Positions 17,307-26,664 of a stretch of DNA of 64,000 nt are shown one piece after another. Numbering within the stretch: position 1 is the stretch's first letter; each line of letters opens with the position of its first letter. The DNA is from Rhodobacteraceae bacterium UBA6213 (lineage in GTDB: Bacteria; Pseudomonadota; Alphaproteobacteria; Rhodobacterales; Rhodobacteraceae), in NCBI GenBank assembly GCA_002421605.1, contig DISJ01000019.1:54360-118359 (forward strand), given 5' to 3'. A model generated the notes under the pieces. The model was not told the DNA's origin, ran no database searches, and worked only from the letters and a program-made list of their open reading frames with translations. A program made the translations under genes and the position numbers.

Positions 17307-18524
17307 ATGCCTCACAAATCCGGTAGCTCTATGCCCCCTGCCCTTGCCCGTTTTGCCCTACCCGGTGCCGTGGTGGCGCTGGGGGTTACCCAGATCGTGG
17401 GTTACGGCACGCTTTACTATGCGTTCGGCGTGCTGGTGCCGGCAATCTCGGCCGAGCTTGGCCTGTCGCAGGGGCTGCTGTTTGGCGGCTTTTCGGGGGC
17501 GTTGCTGGCGGGCGGGTTGGTGGCACTGCCGGTGGGGTGGCGGATCGACCGGTTGGGCGCACGTCGGGTGATGACGGTGGGGTCGGGGCTGGCGGCGGTG
17601 GCGCTGGGCGCGATGGCGCTGGCGGTCGGGCCCATCAGCCTGATCGTGGCACTGGTGGCCAGCCAGATCGCGGCGGCGCTGGTGCTGTATGATGCGGCTT
17701 TCGCAGCATTGGCGCAGGCGCTTGGTAGCCCGCGGGCGCGCCGTGCGATTACACAGATGACGCTTTTTGGCGGCTTTGCCTCGACACTGTTCTGGCCGCT
17801 GACCGAGGCGTTGAGCACAGGCATCGGCTGGCGCGCGACACTGGGGCTGTTTGGGGCGCTGCATCTGTTGCTGTGCCTGCCACTGCACCGTGGGCTTGCC
17901 ACCCGCACTGAGCCGATGCCGATGGCGGCACCGGGCGCGCGGCCGGTCAAGACCTACACCCCGCTGCCGATCGAGGCGCAGCGGCGTGCCTTTATATGGC
18001 TGACGCTGGCGCTTTCGACCTCGGGCTTTGTGTCGGCGGCGATCATGGCGCAGTGGGTGACGGCGCTTGGCGCATTGGGGGTGGCAAGCGGGGCCGCGGT
18101 GGCGGCGGGCGCGCTGATGGGTCCGGGGCAAGTGACGGCGCGGCTGATCGAGATGCTGTTTGGCCAAGCCCTCCACCCGCTTGGAACTGCGATGATTTCA
18201 GTGCTGATGTTGACCTCGGCGCTCTCGATGCTGCTGCTGGGCGGCACGGGGCCGATTGCGCTGGCCGCTTTTGCCAGCCTGTTCGGGCTTTCGCAGGGGC
18301 TAAGCTCGCTGGTGCGCGGTGCGGCGGTGCTGGCGCTGTTCGGCCCCGAGGGTTTTGCCGCGCGGTTGGGGGCAATTGCGATTTTTCGCATGACCAGCAG
18401 CGCATTGGCGCCGGTGGCGCTAGCTTTGGCGCTGGGGCTGTGGCGGGCTGAGGCGGCAATTGCTGCGGCACTAGCGCTGACAGTGATTTCGGCGCTGGCC
18501 TTGTTGCGAGTGCCTAGAGCGTAA
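17307..18524 (+). CDS. MFS transporter
   Basis: This is a 12-helix major facilitator of about 405 residues. It begins with ALPGAVVALGVTQIVGYGTL and has the loop 2-3 motif ALPVGWRIDRLGARRVM typical of MFS proteins, then a central cytoplasmic loop near TEPMPMAAPGARPVKTY. The substrate cannot be inferred. Starts at 17307 (MPHKSGSS) and 17331 (MPPALARF) are both plausible and neither has a strong ribosome site. The stop overlaps the end of convergent purN by 11 bases. Confidence 0.85.
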   Translation: MPHKSGSSMPPALARFALPGAVVALGVTQIVGYGTLYYAFGVLVPAISAELGLSQGLLFGGFSGALLAGGLVALPVGWRIDRLGARRVMTVGSGLAAVALGAMALAVGPISLIVALVASQIAAALVLYDAAFAALAQALGSPRARRAITQMTLFGGFASTLFWPLTEALSTGIGWRATLGLFGALHLLLCLPLHRGLATRTEPMPMAAPGARPVKTYTPLPIEAQRRAFIWLTLALSTSGFVSAAIMAQWVTALGALGVASGAAVAAGALMGPGQVTARLIEMLFGQALHPLGTAMISVLMLTSALSMLLLGGTGPIALAAFASLFGLSQGLSSLVRGAAVLALFGPEGFAARLGAIAIFRMTSSALAPVALALALGLWRAEAAIAAALALTVISALALLRVPRA

Positions 18525-19101
18525 GCAACCCACGCTCGCCCGCAGCAAAACGGCGCAGCACGGCGGGGTAAAGGCGATGTTCGGCCGCAAGCACCCGCGC
18601 GGCCAGCGTGGCCTCGGTATCGCCCGCAAGTACTGGCACCCGCGCCTGCCCAAGGATCGGCCCTGCATCCAGTTCGGGTGTCACCTCATGCACGCTGCAC
18701 CCGGCCTCGGTATCGCCCGCCGCAAGGGCGCGGGCGTGTGTGTGCAGGCCCGGGTATTTTGGCAGTAAAGACGGGTGAATGTTCAGCATCCGGCCTTGAA
18801 ACCGCGTCACAAAGGCCGGGGTCAGCACCCGCATGAAACCGGCAAGGCAGATGATGTCGGGGCGCATGGGCAGAAGCGCGCGCAAAAGTTCTGTCTCGAA
18901 CGCGGCGCGATCACCCTTGAAGCGGTGATGATCGACCGATGCCGTTGCCAGCCCAAGTGCGGCGGCGCGCGCCAGCCCCTCGGCCCCCGGATCGTTCGAG
19001 GCCACCAACACCGGGCGTGCCGGGTGATCACCCGTCATGCTTTCGACCAGCTTGAGCATGTTCGAGCCGCCGCCGGAAATCAGAATGGCGACGCGCTTCA
19101 C
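18514..19101 (-). CDS. purN: Phosphoribosylglycinamide formyltransferase
   Basis: PurN transfers formyl from 10-formyl-THF to GAR in purine synthesis. It is 195 residues, with N-terminal VAILISGGGSNMLKLVESM and FMRVLTPAFVTRFQGR. The active site NIHPSLLPKYPGLHTHARAL carries the catalytic Asn/His pair, and HEVTPELDAGPILGQA holds the catalytic Asp. Its start overlaps the purM stop by four bases (ATGA), implying translational coupling. Confidence 0.96.
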   Translation of the reverse strand: MKRVAILISGGGSNMLKLVESMTGDHPARPVLVASNDPGAEGLARAAALGLATASVDHHRFKGDRAAFETELLRALLPMRPDIICLAGFMRVLTPAFVTRFQGRMLNIHPSLLPKYPGLHTHARALAAGDTEAGCSVHEVTPELDAGPILGQARVPVLAGDTEATLAARVLAAEHRLYPAVLRRFAAGERGLLTL

Positions 19102-20138
19102 AGCAGGTGGCCCTGATAGGCCACCCCCTGCCCCGCCACCACGCGGCCCATCTCGACCACGGTTTCGCCCTCGCCCTCAAGCAGCGCGCGTAAGGCGGGC
19201 GCGCGATCGGGGGCGGCTACCACGATCATGCCAATGCCGCAGTTGAAGGTTTTGAGCAGTTCCGCCTCGCTCATGCCCGCAGTTTCGGCCAGCCAGCGGA
19301 ACACCGGCGGCAAGGCCCATGTGGAAAGGTCGATTTCAATGCCCAAGCCCTCGGGCAGCACGCGCGGTGGATTTTCGGTCAGCCCGCCGCCGGTGATATG
19401 CGCCAAGCCGTGCACCCCGCCCGCGCGCAGGGCGGCAAGGGCCGCGCGCACATAAAGCCGCGTCGGCACCAAAAGCGCCTCGCCCAGAAGGCCCGGCCCA
19501 AAAGGCGATGGCGCAGACCAGTCTAGGCCCGAAAGCTCTACCACCTTGCGCACGAAGCTGTAGCCGTTGGAATGCACCCCCGACGAGGTGAGGCCCAAGA
19601 GCACGTCGCCCGCGCCAACCCCCTGCGGCAGTTCACCCCCGCGCTCCATTGCACCTACGGCAAAGCCTGCAAGGTCAAAATCGCCGCCGTGATACATGCC
19701 GGGCATTTCGGCAGTTTCACCGCCCACCAATGCGCAGCCGCTTTCAGCGCAGCCCCGCGCGATACCTTCGATAATGGTGGCGGCCTGTGCGGTATCAAGT
19801 TTGCCGGTGGCAAAATAGTCCAGAAAGAACAAGGGTTCCGCGCCTTGGCACACAAGGTCGTTCACGCACATCGCCACAAGGTCGATGCCGATTGTATCGA
19901 CGCGCCCGGTATCAATGGCGATCCGCAGCTTGGTGCCCACACCGTCGGTTGCCGCCACCAGAATCGGGTCGCGGTAACCTGCGGCCTTGAGGTCGAACAA
20001 GGCGCCAAAGCCGCCGAGCCCGCCCATCGTGCCCGTGCGCCGCGTGGCCTTGGCGGCGGGTTTGATCCGCTCGACCAGTGCATTGCCTGCGTCGATATCG
20101 ACCCCCGCTTCGGCATAGGTCAGACCGCGTTTTGTCAT
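19098..20138 (-). CDS. purM: Phosphoribosylformylglycinamidine cyclo-ligase (AIR synthetase)
   Basis: PurM closes the imidazole ring of AIR in an ATP-dependent step. It is 346 residues, with the N-terminal LTYAEAGVDIDAGNALVERI, the glycine-rich GTMGGLGGFGALFDL and ATDGVGTKLRIAIDTG. MCVNDLVCQGAEPLFFLDYF, GGETAEMPGMY and the C-terminal FNCGIGMIVV follow. The start at 20138 (MTKRGLTYAE) has GGGGGTGAG just upstream; 65 additional in-frame codons upstream look non-coding. It is coupled to purN. Confidence 0.96.
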   Translation of the reverse strand: MTKRGLTYAEAGVDIDAGNALVERIKPAAKATRRTGTMGGLGGFGALFDLKAAGYRDPILVAATDGVGTKLRIAIDTGRVDTIGIDLVAMCVNDLVCQGAEPLFFLDYFATGKLDTAQAATIIEGIARGCAESGCALVGGETAEMPGMYHGGDFDLAGFAVGAMERGGELPQGVGAGDVLLGLTSSGVHSNGYSFVRKVVELSGLDWSAPSPFGPGLLGEALLVPTRLYVRAALAALRAGGVHGLAHITGGGLTENPPRVLPEGLGIEIDLSTWALPPVFRWLAETAGMSEAELLKTFNCGIGMIVVAAPDRAPALRALLEGEGETVVEMGRVVAGQGVAYQGHLL

Positions 20139-20329
20139 GCTCACCCCCGTCAACAGCACCCGCGCCCCCGATAGCCCAAAGCGCGCGCCCGAACAACGCC
20201 CCGCGCACCCCGCACGACGCGTTTTGCGCATACAAAGGTAAAAACCCTGCTTGTGAAGGTTTGCAGCACCGCTTTGGCCTGCGCCAGCGGCGCAGAGCCG
20301 GGCATAGCACCCGGCCCCGCGCAGAAGTT

Positions 20330-22210
20330 TCACTCAGCCGGTAGCACCGTAAGCGTCAGCACCGAGGCCGCGTCTGGCCCGACATGAACCGTGTTGAGCG
20401 CGATGCGCGTGCTTCGCGCTGTGCCCTCCGGTTCGCCGGTGTTCGGGTTCACATCGTATTTGGGAAAGTTTGACGATGAAATATCAAGCCGAATACGGTG
20501 GCCTTTGACAAAGCGGTTGGCTGTCGCGAAGGGCGTGATTGCGATGTCGGCTGGCCCCTCATTGGTATCCACCAGACGCGGTTTGTCATAGCCATCGCGG
20601 TAACGCAGCCGGAAGATGCCGTCAGTGATGTTCAGCGCATAGCCGCGCGGATAATCGGCTGATGGCGGGTAAACATCGACCAGCTTGGCGGTGAAATCGG
20701 TATCGGGCGCATCGGTCGATACCCGCAAGCGGATCATTACGGCGCCGACCACGCAAAGATCGTGTTCAAGCGGCTCGGTTTCGAATGAAAGCACATCCTG
20801 GCGCGCCTTGAGTGGCAGGCCGGGGTTGCGGCAACCGTAAAACGCCGTCTGCTCGACCTGATCAAAGCCGCCGCCGGTAAAGATCGGCTCGCCCGAGGTC
20901 AGCGAGCCGCCGATGGTTGGCACCGGGTCGCGCGGGTCAAAGGCGTAGCACATCGCGCCGGGTGATGCGGGCGCAGCCTCGCGCAGCGTCATGTCGGGGT
21001 GCAGACGCAATTGCAACTGTTGCGCCCCCGGCACTGGCCAGTCAGGTGCGCGGTGCCATGCCCCGCCGTGGTCTAGATTTCCGGCAGCAGTGCGCTGGCC
21101 AGAGCCGCCGCCCATCAGGAAATACTGCACCTGCCCGGCCTGATCGTCTGCGCCTTCGCCTTTCAGCCAATGCGCGAACCAGCGCAGCCGATAGTTCAGC
21201 CAATCGCTGTCAACCTGCCCGTCAAAGGTTGCGGCTGGGCCGAAATCGACATCGCCAAACACCGTGCGCGAGCGGTTGCCGTGGGTCCACGGACCCATGA
21301 TCAGCGCGGTCGGGCGGCCTTGTTTGAGGCCCGCATGGTTTTCAAGCGCGGTCTGCACATAGGCGTCATACCAGCTGGACATGAACACGATCGGCACCTT
21401 GGGCACCGCGTCATAGTGGCCCGCCGCCCAGATGCCGACGCGCTTCCAGAATTCATCGAACGTGCCGTGCTGCCATTGATCGAGCAGATAGGCCTCGTAA
21501 TCAGGGTCCCAGCTGATCGGCGAGCGGCCTTTGGTCCACGGCATCTTGCCAACCCAATCGCGCAGGCTCTCGGCGCCAATTGCGGCGCGCAACAACGGAT
21601 CGGCCTGAGCCGCCGGGCTTTCCATCGCGTGGTTATAGGCCCAGATCGCCTGCTTCAGCTCGAGCGCGCCGCCTTGCCGGATGCCGCAGGTGAAGGCGTT
21701 GGAAAACCCACCCGAATCGAGCACCATGCAGGCGAGCCCCGGCGGGTTCAGACAGGCTGCCGCCATTTGGGTATGGGCGTCATAGCTGAGCCCCATCGTG
21801 CCGATTTTGCCTGAGCACCAAGGTTGCGCGACGATCCACGCCATCGCGTCATAGCCGTCTGCGCCCTCGCTGACGTATTTGGTGAAGCTGCCTTGCGAGC
21901 GGTGGCGCCCGCGGCAATCTTGCCAAATCGTGATGTACCCTTCGCGCACCAATCGGATCGCAAGCTCGGGCTTGCTGAGCGACACCGGGTGTGCCGCGGT
22001 AAGCTCGGTTCGCGGGGTGCCGGACTTGTCATAGGGCGTGCGTTCAAAAATCACCGGCCGCGCCGCGTCACCCGCCCGGCCAAGTGTGGCCGGACGGTAG
22101 ATGTCGGTCGCAAGCCTCACGCCGTCGCGCATCGGAATCATGACATCCCGGTGCACGACGACATCCTCGGTCAGCGCTATCGCCGGGCCAAGGCTGAGTG
22201 TTGCTGTCAT
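20330..22210 (-). CDS. CocE/NonD-family (S15-like) hydrolase
   Basis: This is an alpha/beta hydrolase of the X-Pro dipeptidyl-peptidase/cocaine esterase group, 626 residues. The N-terminal domain has VMIPMRDGVRLATDIYRP and RPVIFERTPYDKSG. The nucleophile is Ser142 in GTMGLSYDAHTQM, with Asp282 in MSSWYDAY and His310 in GPWTHGN completing a triad. A C-terminal jelly-roll domain follows (VSTDAPDTDFTAKLVDVYPP), typical of the group. No signal peptide is seen, so it is probably cytoplasmic. The ATG at 22210 overlaps the binding-protein stop (ATGA), so it is the last gene of the ABC operon. It probably cleaves the imported peptide, amide or ester (inference). Confidence 0.9.
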   Translation of the reverse strand: MTATLSLGPAIALTEDVVVHRDVMIPMRDGVRLATDIYRPATLGRAGDAARPVIFERTPYDKSGTPRTELTAAHPVSLSKPELAIRLVREGYITIWQDCRGRHRSQGSFTKYVSEGADGYDAMAWIVAQPWCSGKIGTMGLSYDAHTQMAAACLNPPGLACMVLDSGGFSNAFTCGIRQGGALELKQAIWAYNHAMESPAAQADPLLRAAIGAESLRDWVGKMPWTKGRSPISWDPDYEAYLLDQWQHGTFDEFWKRVGIWAAGHYDAVPKVPIVFMSSWYDAYVQTALENHAGLKQGRPTALIMGPWTHGNRSRTVFGDVDFGPAATFDGQVDSDWLNYRLRWFAHWLKGEGADDQAGQVQYFLMGGGSGQRTAAGNLDHGGAWHRAPDWPVPGAQQLQLRLHPDMTLREAAPASPGAMCYAFDPRDPVPTIGGSLTSGEPIFTGGGFDQVEQTAFYGCRNPGLPLKARQDVLSFETEPLEHDLCVVGAVMIRLRVSTDAPDTDFTAKLVDVYPPSADYPRGYALNITDGIFRLRYRDGYDKPRLVDTNEGPADIAITPFATANRFVKGHRIRLDISSSNFPKYDVNPNTGEPEGTARSTRIALNTVHVGPDAASVLTLTVLPAE

Positions 22211-23778
22211 TTCACAGATTCCACGTCTTGCGGACGGGTATCTTCCGAAAGACCACCGGCGATCGTCAGGCCCGCCTTCATCGCCCAATGCACCTTCTGC
22301 CAGTAAAGCGGTACGATCGGTGTTTCGGCGGCGACCATTTTGGTCACATCCTCAAGCATCCGGTTGCGCGTCTCGGGGTCAAACTGCTGTGCGGCTTGGG
22401 CAAGTGCCTCGTCAAACGCCGGATAGGAGAAGCGGACGCGGTTAAAGGCGCCTTTGCCTGCGTCCGCGTCGTAGGTGTGCAGCAGGCTTTGCAGCAGCGG
22501 CGCCGTTGAGGGCGTCGATGCGCCAAGCGAAAAGACGAATGCGCCGTAGTCACCCGCCGTCGCCGCCTTGGAATAAACGTTGTAGGGCAGCGCCTCAACG
22601 CCAGTCACCTTCAACCCGCCACGTGCGAGCATCTGGCCAAGCGCCTGTGCAAGGTCGGCATCACCGGGGAAGCGGTCGTTGGAGGAAACCACCGTGATGC
22701 CAAAGCCATCGGGATAGCCCGCCTCGGTCAGCAACTGCTTGGCCATCGCAAGGTCTTGCATATCGGGGCCAAGGTCGGCCGCGTGGCCACCAAGACCGGG
22801 CGCGCCAATCTGGCCCGCCGCCACGCCCGAGCCGCCAAGGATACGGTCGACGATCAGTTCGCGGTCGATCATCAGCGAGATTGCCTTGCGCACTTTTGCA
22901 TCGCGGAACGGGTTGACGGCAAGCGGGTTGCCTTGCAGATCGGTCACCCCCGGCGCCTGATCCATGCGCATCGAAAGGCCCAGATAAATCACCCGGCCCG
23001 AGGGCACCGACACCACGTTGATCGCCGGGTTGTCTTGCAGGCGCGAAATATCATCGGGCGGCACAGCGTCGATCAGATCGACGGCACCCGAAAGCAGCGC
23101 GGCCACGCGTGCGGCATCGTTCGAGATAAAGCGGATCTCGACATCCTTGAATTCGGGTTGCTCGCCCCAGTAGCCGTCATAGCGTTCCAGCTCGAGCGCC
23201 TCGCCCGGTGCCCAGTTGATAAAGCGGTAGGGGCCGGTGCCGATGGTCGCCTTGCCCGAATTGAAATCGTCGCTCGTCATGCCTTCGCTGGCCTGCTTCG
23301 AGATGATGAACACGCGACCGATATCTTCCATCAGCGATGGGGCCGGGTTGTGCGTGGTGACGCGCAGCGTAAGATCATCAACCCGTTCGATGTTGGCGAT
23401 CGCGGCAACCGTATCGGTGAACGGGGCCGGACTGTTTGGCACCTTGTCGGTGCGGTCGATCGAAAAGATCACGTCATCTGCCGTAAAGGGTGTGCCATCC
23501 TGAAAGGTAACGCCCGCGCGCAGGTGGATTTCCCAGGTCAGCGGGTCGATGTTGACCCAGCTTTCTGCTAGGCCCGGATGGACTTGAAGGTTCTCGTCAA
23601 ACTGCACCATCCGGCCAAAGATCATCTCGGCCGTCATCTGGTTGTTGCCGGTGCGTGAAAACTGCGGGTCCATCGAGCTTTGCTCGCTGGAACGCCCGAT
23701 GGTGAGGTCTACCGCAAGTGCGGGCGCGGCCGTCGTGGCCAAGAGTGCCGCAAGTGCTGCATATTTGAGAATGCGCAT
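22207..23778 (-). CDS. ABC transporter substrate-binding protein, peptide/opine type
   Basis: This is a periplasmic binding protein of family 5 (DppA/OppA), 523 residues. A signal peptide (MRILKYAALAALLATTAAPA) is followed by a mature start near VDLTIGRSSEQSSMDPQF. The family signature region TWEIHLRAGVTFQDGTPFTA and YRFINWAPGEALELERYDGY are visible. AGGGAG precedes the ATG at 23778; the 51 codons open upstream would overlap the ATPase. It lies two bases after the second ATPase stop and is coupled to the CocE hydrolase. The bound ligand cannot be predicted beyond peptide-like. Confidence 0.93.
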   Translation of the reverse strand: MRILKYAALAALLATTAAPALAVDLTIGRSSEQSSMDPQFSRTGNNQMTAEMIFGRMVQFDENLQVHPGLAESWVNIDPLTWEIHLRAGVTFQDGTPFTADDVIFSIDRTDKVPNSPAPFTDTVAAIANIERVDDLTLRVTTHNPAPSLMEDIGRVFIISKQASEGMTSDDFNSGKATIGTGPYRFINWAPGEALELERYDGYWGEQPEFKDVEIRFISNDAARVAALLSGAVDLIDAVPPDDISRLQDNPAINVVSVPSGRVIYLGLSMRMDQAPGVTDLQGNPLAVNPFRDAKVRKAISLMIDRELIVDRILGGSGVAAGQIGAPGLGGHAADLGPDMQDLAMAKQLLTEAGYPDGFGITVVSSNDRFPGDADLAQALGQMLARGGLKVTGVEALPYNVYSKAATAGDYGAFVFSLGASTPSTAPLLQSLLHTYDADAGKGAFNRVRFSYPAFDEALAQAAQQFDPETRNRMLEDVTKMVAAETPIVPLYWQKVHWAMKAGLTIAGGLSEDTRPQDVESVK

Positions 23779-23780
23779 AT

Positions 23781-24812
23781 TCAGTCTCCCTGTTGGATTG
23801 GTAGATGGGCGAGGCCTTTGCCCATGTTGAGGTGGCAGGCCACTTCTTGCCCCGGCCCTGCCGCAACCAGCGCCGGGCGCTCGATACGGCAACGATCGAA
23901 GGCATGGGGACAGCGTGGATGAAAGTGGCACCCGGGCGGCGGGTTCATTGGCGACGGGATTTCACCCTTGATCGCCGTGAATCGCCTGCCGCGCCGATCT
24001 AGGCGCGGTATCTCTTCCAGAAGCGCTGCCGTGTAGGGGTGCAGCGGCTTCTCGAACACCTGGCCTGCGGGCGAAACCTCTACCACCCGCCCCAGATACA
24101 TGATCACGACGCGGTCCGAGATGTGGCGCACCACGGAAAGGTCATGACTGATGAACAGCAAAGTCAGCGCGAAGCTGCGGCGCAATTCCATGAACAGGTT
24201 GATGACCTGCGCCTGAATCGACACATCGAGCGCCGCGACGCTTTCATCGCAGATCAAAAACCGCGGGTTCACCGCAAGCGAGCGGGCGATCGAGATGCGT
24301 TGGCGCTGGCCGCCCGAGAACTGGTGCGAAAAGCGTTCCGCCATCGCCGGGTCAAGCCCAACAGTTGCAAGCAACCGCTGAACCAGTTCCGCCACCTCGG
24401 CGCGCGGCACCAAGCCATGCACGCGCGGTGCTTCGCCAATGATTTGCGCGACCCGCTTGCGCGGATTGAGTGCCGACATCGGGTCTTGAAAGATGATCTG
24501 CGTGTCCAGCCGCATTTTGCGCGCCTCGGCACCGCGCATCAGGGCAATATCCTTGCCGTCGTGCAGCACCCGCCCCTCGGTCGGCTTCATCAAACCGCCG
24601 ATCACCCTGCCGAGGGTGGATTTTCCGCAGCCGGATTCACCCACCAGCCCGACCACTTCGCCCCGCGCGATGGACAGTGACACCCCGTCAAGCGCGTGCA
24701 CCGTTGGCGGCTCCGGGGCGGCGCCAAGGCGGATGGCAAGGCGTTCGGCAAAGTCCGGGTTTTGGCGAAACTTTTTCGAGACATTTTCAGCGGCGGCCAG
24801 AATATCGCTCAT
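23781..24812 (-). CDS. Oligopeptide ABC transporter ATPase (OppF/DppF-like)
   Basis: This is the second ATPase of the importer, 343 residues. It has Walker A GESGCGKSTLGRVIG, the signature FSGGQRQRISIARSLAV and Walker B FLICDESVAALDVS. The C-terminal oligopeptide-transporter extension has the cysteine-containing PPPGCHFHPRCPHAFDRC, which in this family can bind a 4Fe-4S cluster. The start at 24812 (MSDILAAAEN) overlaps the upstream ATPase stop as ATGA. An extra insert near its N-terminus (KKFRQNPDFAERLAIRLG) is not usual in DppF. Confidence 0.93.
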   Translation of the reverse strand: MSDILAAAENVSKKFRQNPDFAERLAIRLGAAPEPPTVHALDGVSLSIARGEVVGLVGESGCGKSTLGRVIGGLMKPTEGRVLHDGKDIALMRGAEARKMRLDTQIIFQDPMSALNPRKRVAQIIGEAPRVHGLVPRAEVAELVQRLLATVGLDPAMAERFSHQFSGGQRQRISIARSLAVNPRFLICDESVAALDVSIQAQVINLFMELRRSFALTLLFISHDLSVVRHISDRVVIMYLGRVVEVSPAGQVFEKPLHPYTAALLEEIPRLDRRGRRFTAIKGEIPSPMNPPPGCHFHPRCPHAFDRCRIERPALVAAGPGQEVACHLNMGKGLAHLPIQQGD

Positions 24813-25774
24813 GCCGTTACCCCAAGCGGATGCAGACAGCGCCAACGGCGCGCGCCGACCACGGTTTCAGTCAATTCGCTGGCGCAAGCTGCGTCGGCAT
24901 AGTCGCAACGCGGCTGGAACGGGCAGCCTTGCGGGCGGTCCAACGGCGGCGGTGCGGTGCCGCGGATCTGGCGCAGCGGGCGGCCGCGCTCATTAGCGAT
25001 CGGGGTCGAAGAGATAAGGCCCTGCGTGTAAGGATGGCGCGGGGTGTCGAGCACCGGGTCCACCGGGCCCTCTTCAACCAGCCGCCCCGCATACATCACC
25101 GCGATCCGGTTCGCGAGGCCAGCAACCACACCCAGATCGTGGCTGATCCAGATTAGCCCCATGCCCATTTCGGCCACCAGAGACTGCACTTCGGACAGAA
25201 TCTGCGACTGAATCGTGACATCCAGTGCAGTCGTCGGTTCATCGGCAATAATCAGATCGGGTTCATGCAGCAGTGCGATGGCAATGGCGACGCGCTGGCG
25301 CATACCCCCCGAAAATTCGTGCGGATAGGCGTCAAGCCGCTCTTCGGGGCGCGGAATCCCAACGCGCCCAAGCGCATCGCGCGCCATTGCGCGGGCCTCG
25401 GCGTGGCTGGCTTTACGGTGCGCGAATACCGTTTCGACCATCTGCGTGCCGATTGTGAGGACCGGGTTGAGGGTCATCATCGGGTCTTGAAAAATCATTG
25501 CGATGCGATCGCCGCGCAGAGCGCGAAGGCGCGCCGCAGAGGCCGCGCGCAGGTCTTCGCCATTAAAGCGGATGGTGCCATCGACCACCTTTCCCGGCGC
25601 GTCGAGCAGGCCCAGGATCGAGAAGCCGGTGATCGACTTGCCGGACCCGCTTTCGCCTACCAGCCCCAGTATTTCGCCCTTGTTGACGGTAAAGCTGACG
25701 CCATCGACGGCCTTGATCGTGCCCCAGGGCGTCTGAAACCAGGTTTTCAGCCCATTTACCTCGAGTAATGTCAT
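24809..25774 (-). CDS. Oligopeptide ABC transporter ATPase (OppD/DppD-like)
   Basis: This is the first ATPase of the importer, 321 residues. It has Walker A GESGSGKSITGFSILG, FQDPMMTLNPVLTIGTQM, the signature FSGGMRQRVAIAIALLHEP, Walker B LIIADEPTTALDVTIQ and the C-terminal cysteine block RPQGCPFQPRCDYADAAC. The start overlaps the permease stop as ATGA at 25771-25774, and the stop overlaps the OppF-like start, so all these subunits are translationally coupled. Confidence 0.95.
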   Translation of the reverse strand: MTLLEVNGLKTWFQTPWGTIKAVDGVSFTVNKGEILGLVGESGSGKSITGFSILGLLDAPGKVVDGTIRFNGEDLRAASAARLRALRGDRIAMIFQDPMMTLNPVLTIGTQMVETVFAHRKASHAEARAMARDALGRVGIPRPEERLDAYPHEFSGGMRQRVAIAIALLHEPDLIIADEPTTALDVTIQSQILSEVQSLVAEMGMGLIWISHDLGVVAGLANRIAVMYAGRLVEEGPVDPVLDTPRHPYTQGLISSTPIANERGRPLRQIRGTAPPPLDRPQGCPFQPRCDYADAACASELTETVVGARRWRCLHPLGVTA

Positions 25775-26664
25775 AGCTCGAGCCTCGGGTTCAGAACCTC
25801 GCGCAGCCGGTCCCCTACAACGTTGATCGAAAATACCAGAACCAGCAGCAGCAGGCCGGGATAGACGCTCATCCAGTACAGCCCGGCCAAAAGCACCTGA
25901 TAGCCATTGGCGATCAGCAGCCCCAACGATGGTTGGGTAATTGGCAGCCCGATGCCAAGAAAGCTAAGCGTCGCTTCGGCAGTGATCGCGTGCGCCACCT
26001 GAATCGTGCCGATCACGATCAGGGGTGGCAGGCAATTGGGCAGGATGTGATGAAACAGGATTCGCGGCGACGACAGGCCAAGGCAGCGCGCCGCCTCGAC
26101 ATAATCCTTGCCGATTTCGACCAGTGCGGCGGATCGGACTGCACGCGCGAAATAAGCCCACTGCACGAACACCAGCGCCAAGATCACCTTCCACGCACCT
26201 TGGCCGAACACCACAAGGATCATCAGCGCCACCAGAATGGTCGGGAACCCGAGCATCAGATCGACAAAGCGCATGATCAGCGTTTCGATCCGCCCGCCGA
26301 AATAGGCGGCCGACAAGCCCATTGCGGTGCCGATGACAAGGGCGAGCACCCCCGCCGTTACCCCGACCGAAAGCGAGGTGCGCAGGCCGTAGAGCATGGC
26401 CGAATACATATCGCGCCCTTGCGTATCGGTGCCCAGCCAGTAGTGGCTGCCAGTGCGACTGGCGGACCCCGGCGGCAGCTTGCCGTCAAAAATGTCGATC
26501 TGGAGCAGGTCATACGGGTTCTGCGGCGCGATCAGCGGGGCCAGAATCGCCGCGGCGATCAGCACCACACAGACCAGAAGCGCGATGCTGGCCTTGGGGC
26601 TGGCGCGCAAGCCGCGTGCCACCCGCACCAACATTCCTTCGCCGCGAAAGAGTGTCAGTTTCAT
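25771..26664 (-). CDS. Oligopeptide ABC transporter permease (DppC-like)
   Basis: This inner-membrane subunit is 297 residues. The first helix ASIALLVCVVLIAAAILAPL is followed by the DppC-type periplasmic loop GSHYWLGTDTQGRDMYSAML. The EAA loop region has EAARCLGLSSPRILFHHILP. Several further helices end in NVVGDRLREVLNPRLEL. The ATG at 26664 overlaps the preceding permease stop (ATGA), and AGGAG lies about 11 bases upstream. A longer frame to 27090 is a shadow of the upstream permease. Confidence 0.93.
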   Translation of the reverse strand: MKLTLFRGEGMLVRVARGLRASPKASIALLVCVVLIAAAILAPLIAPQNPYDLLQIDIFDGKLPPGSASRTGSHYWLGTDTQGRDMYSAMLYGLRTSLSVGVTAGVLALVIGTAMGLSAAYFGGRIETLIMRFVDLMLGFPTILVALMILVVFGQGAWKVILALVFVQWAYFARAVRSAALVEIGKDYVEAARCLGLSSPRILFHHILPNCLPPLIVIGTIQVAHAITAEATLSFLGIGLPITQPSLGLLIANGYQVLLAGLYWMSVYPGLLLLVLVFSINVVGDRLREVLNPRLEL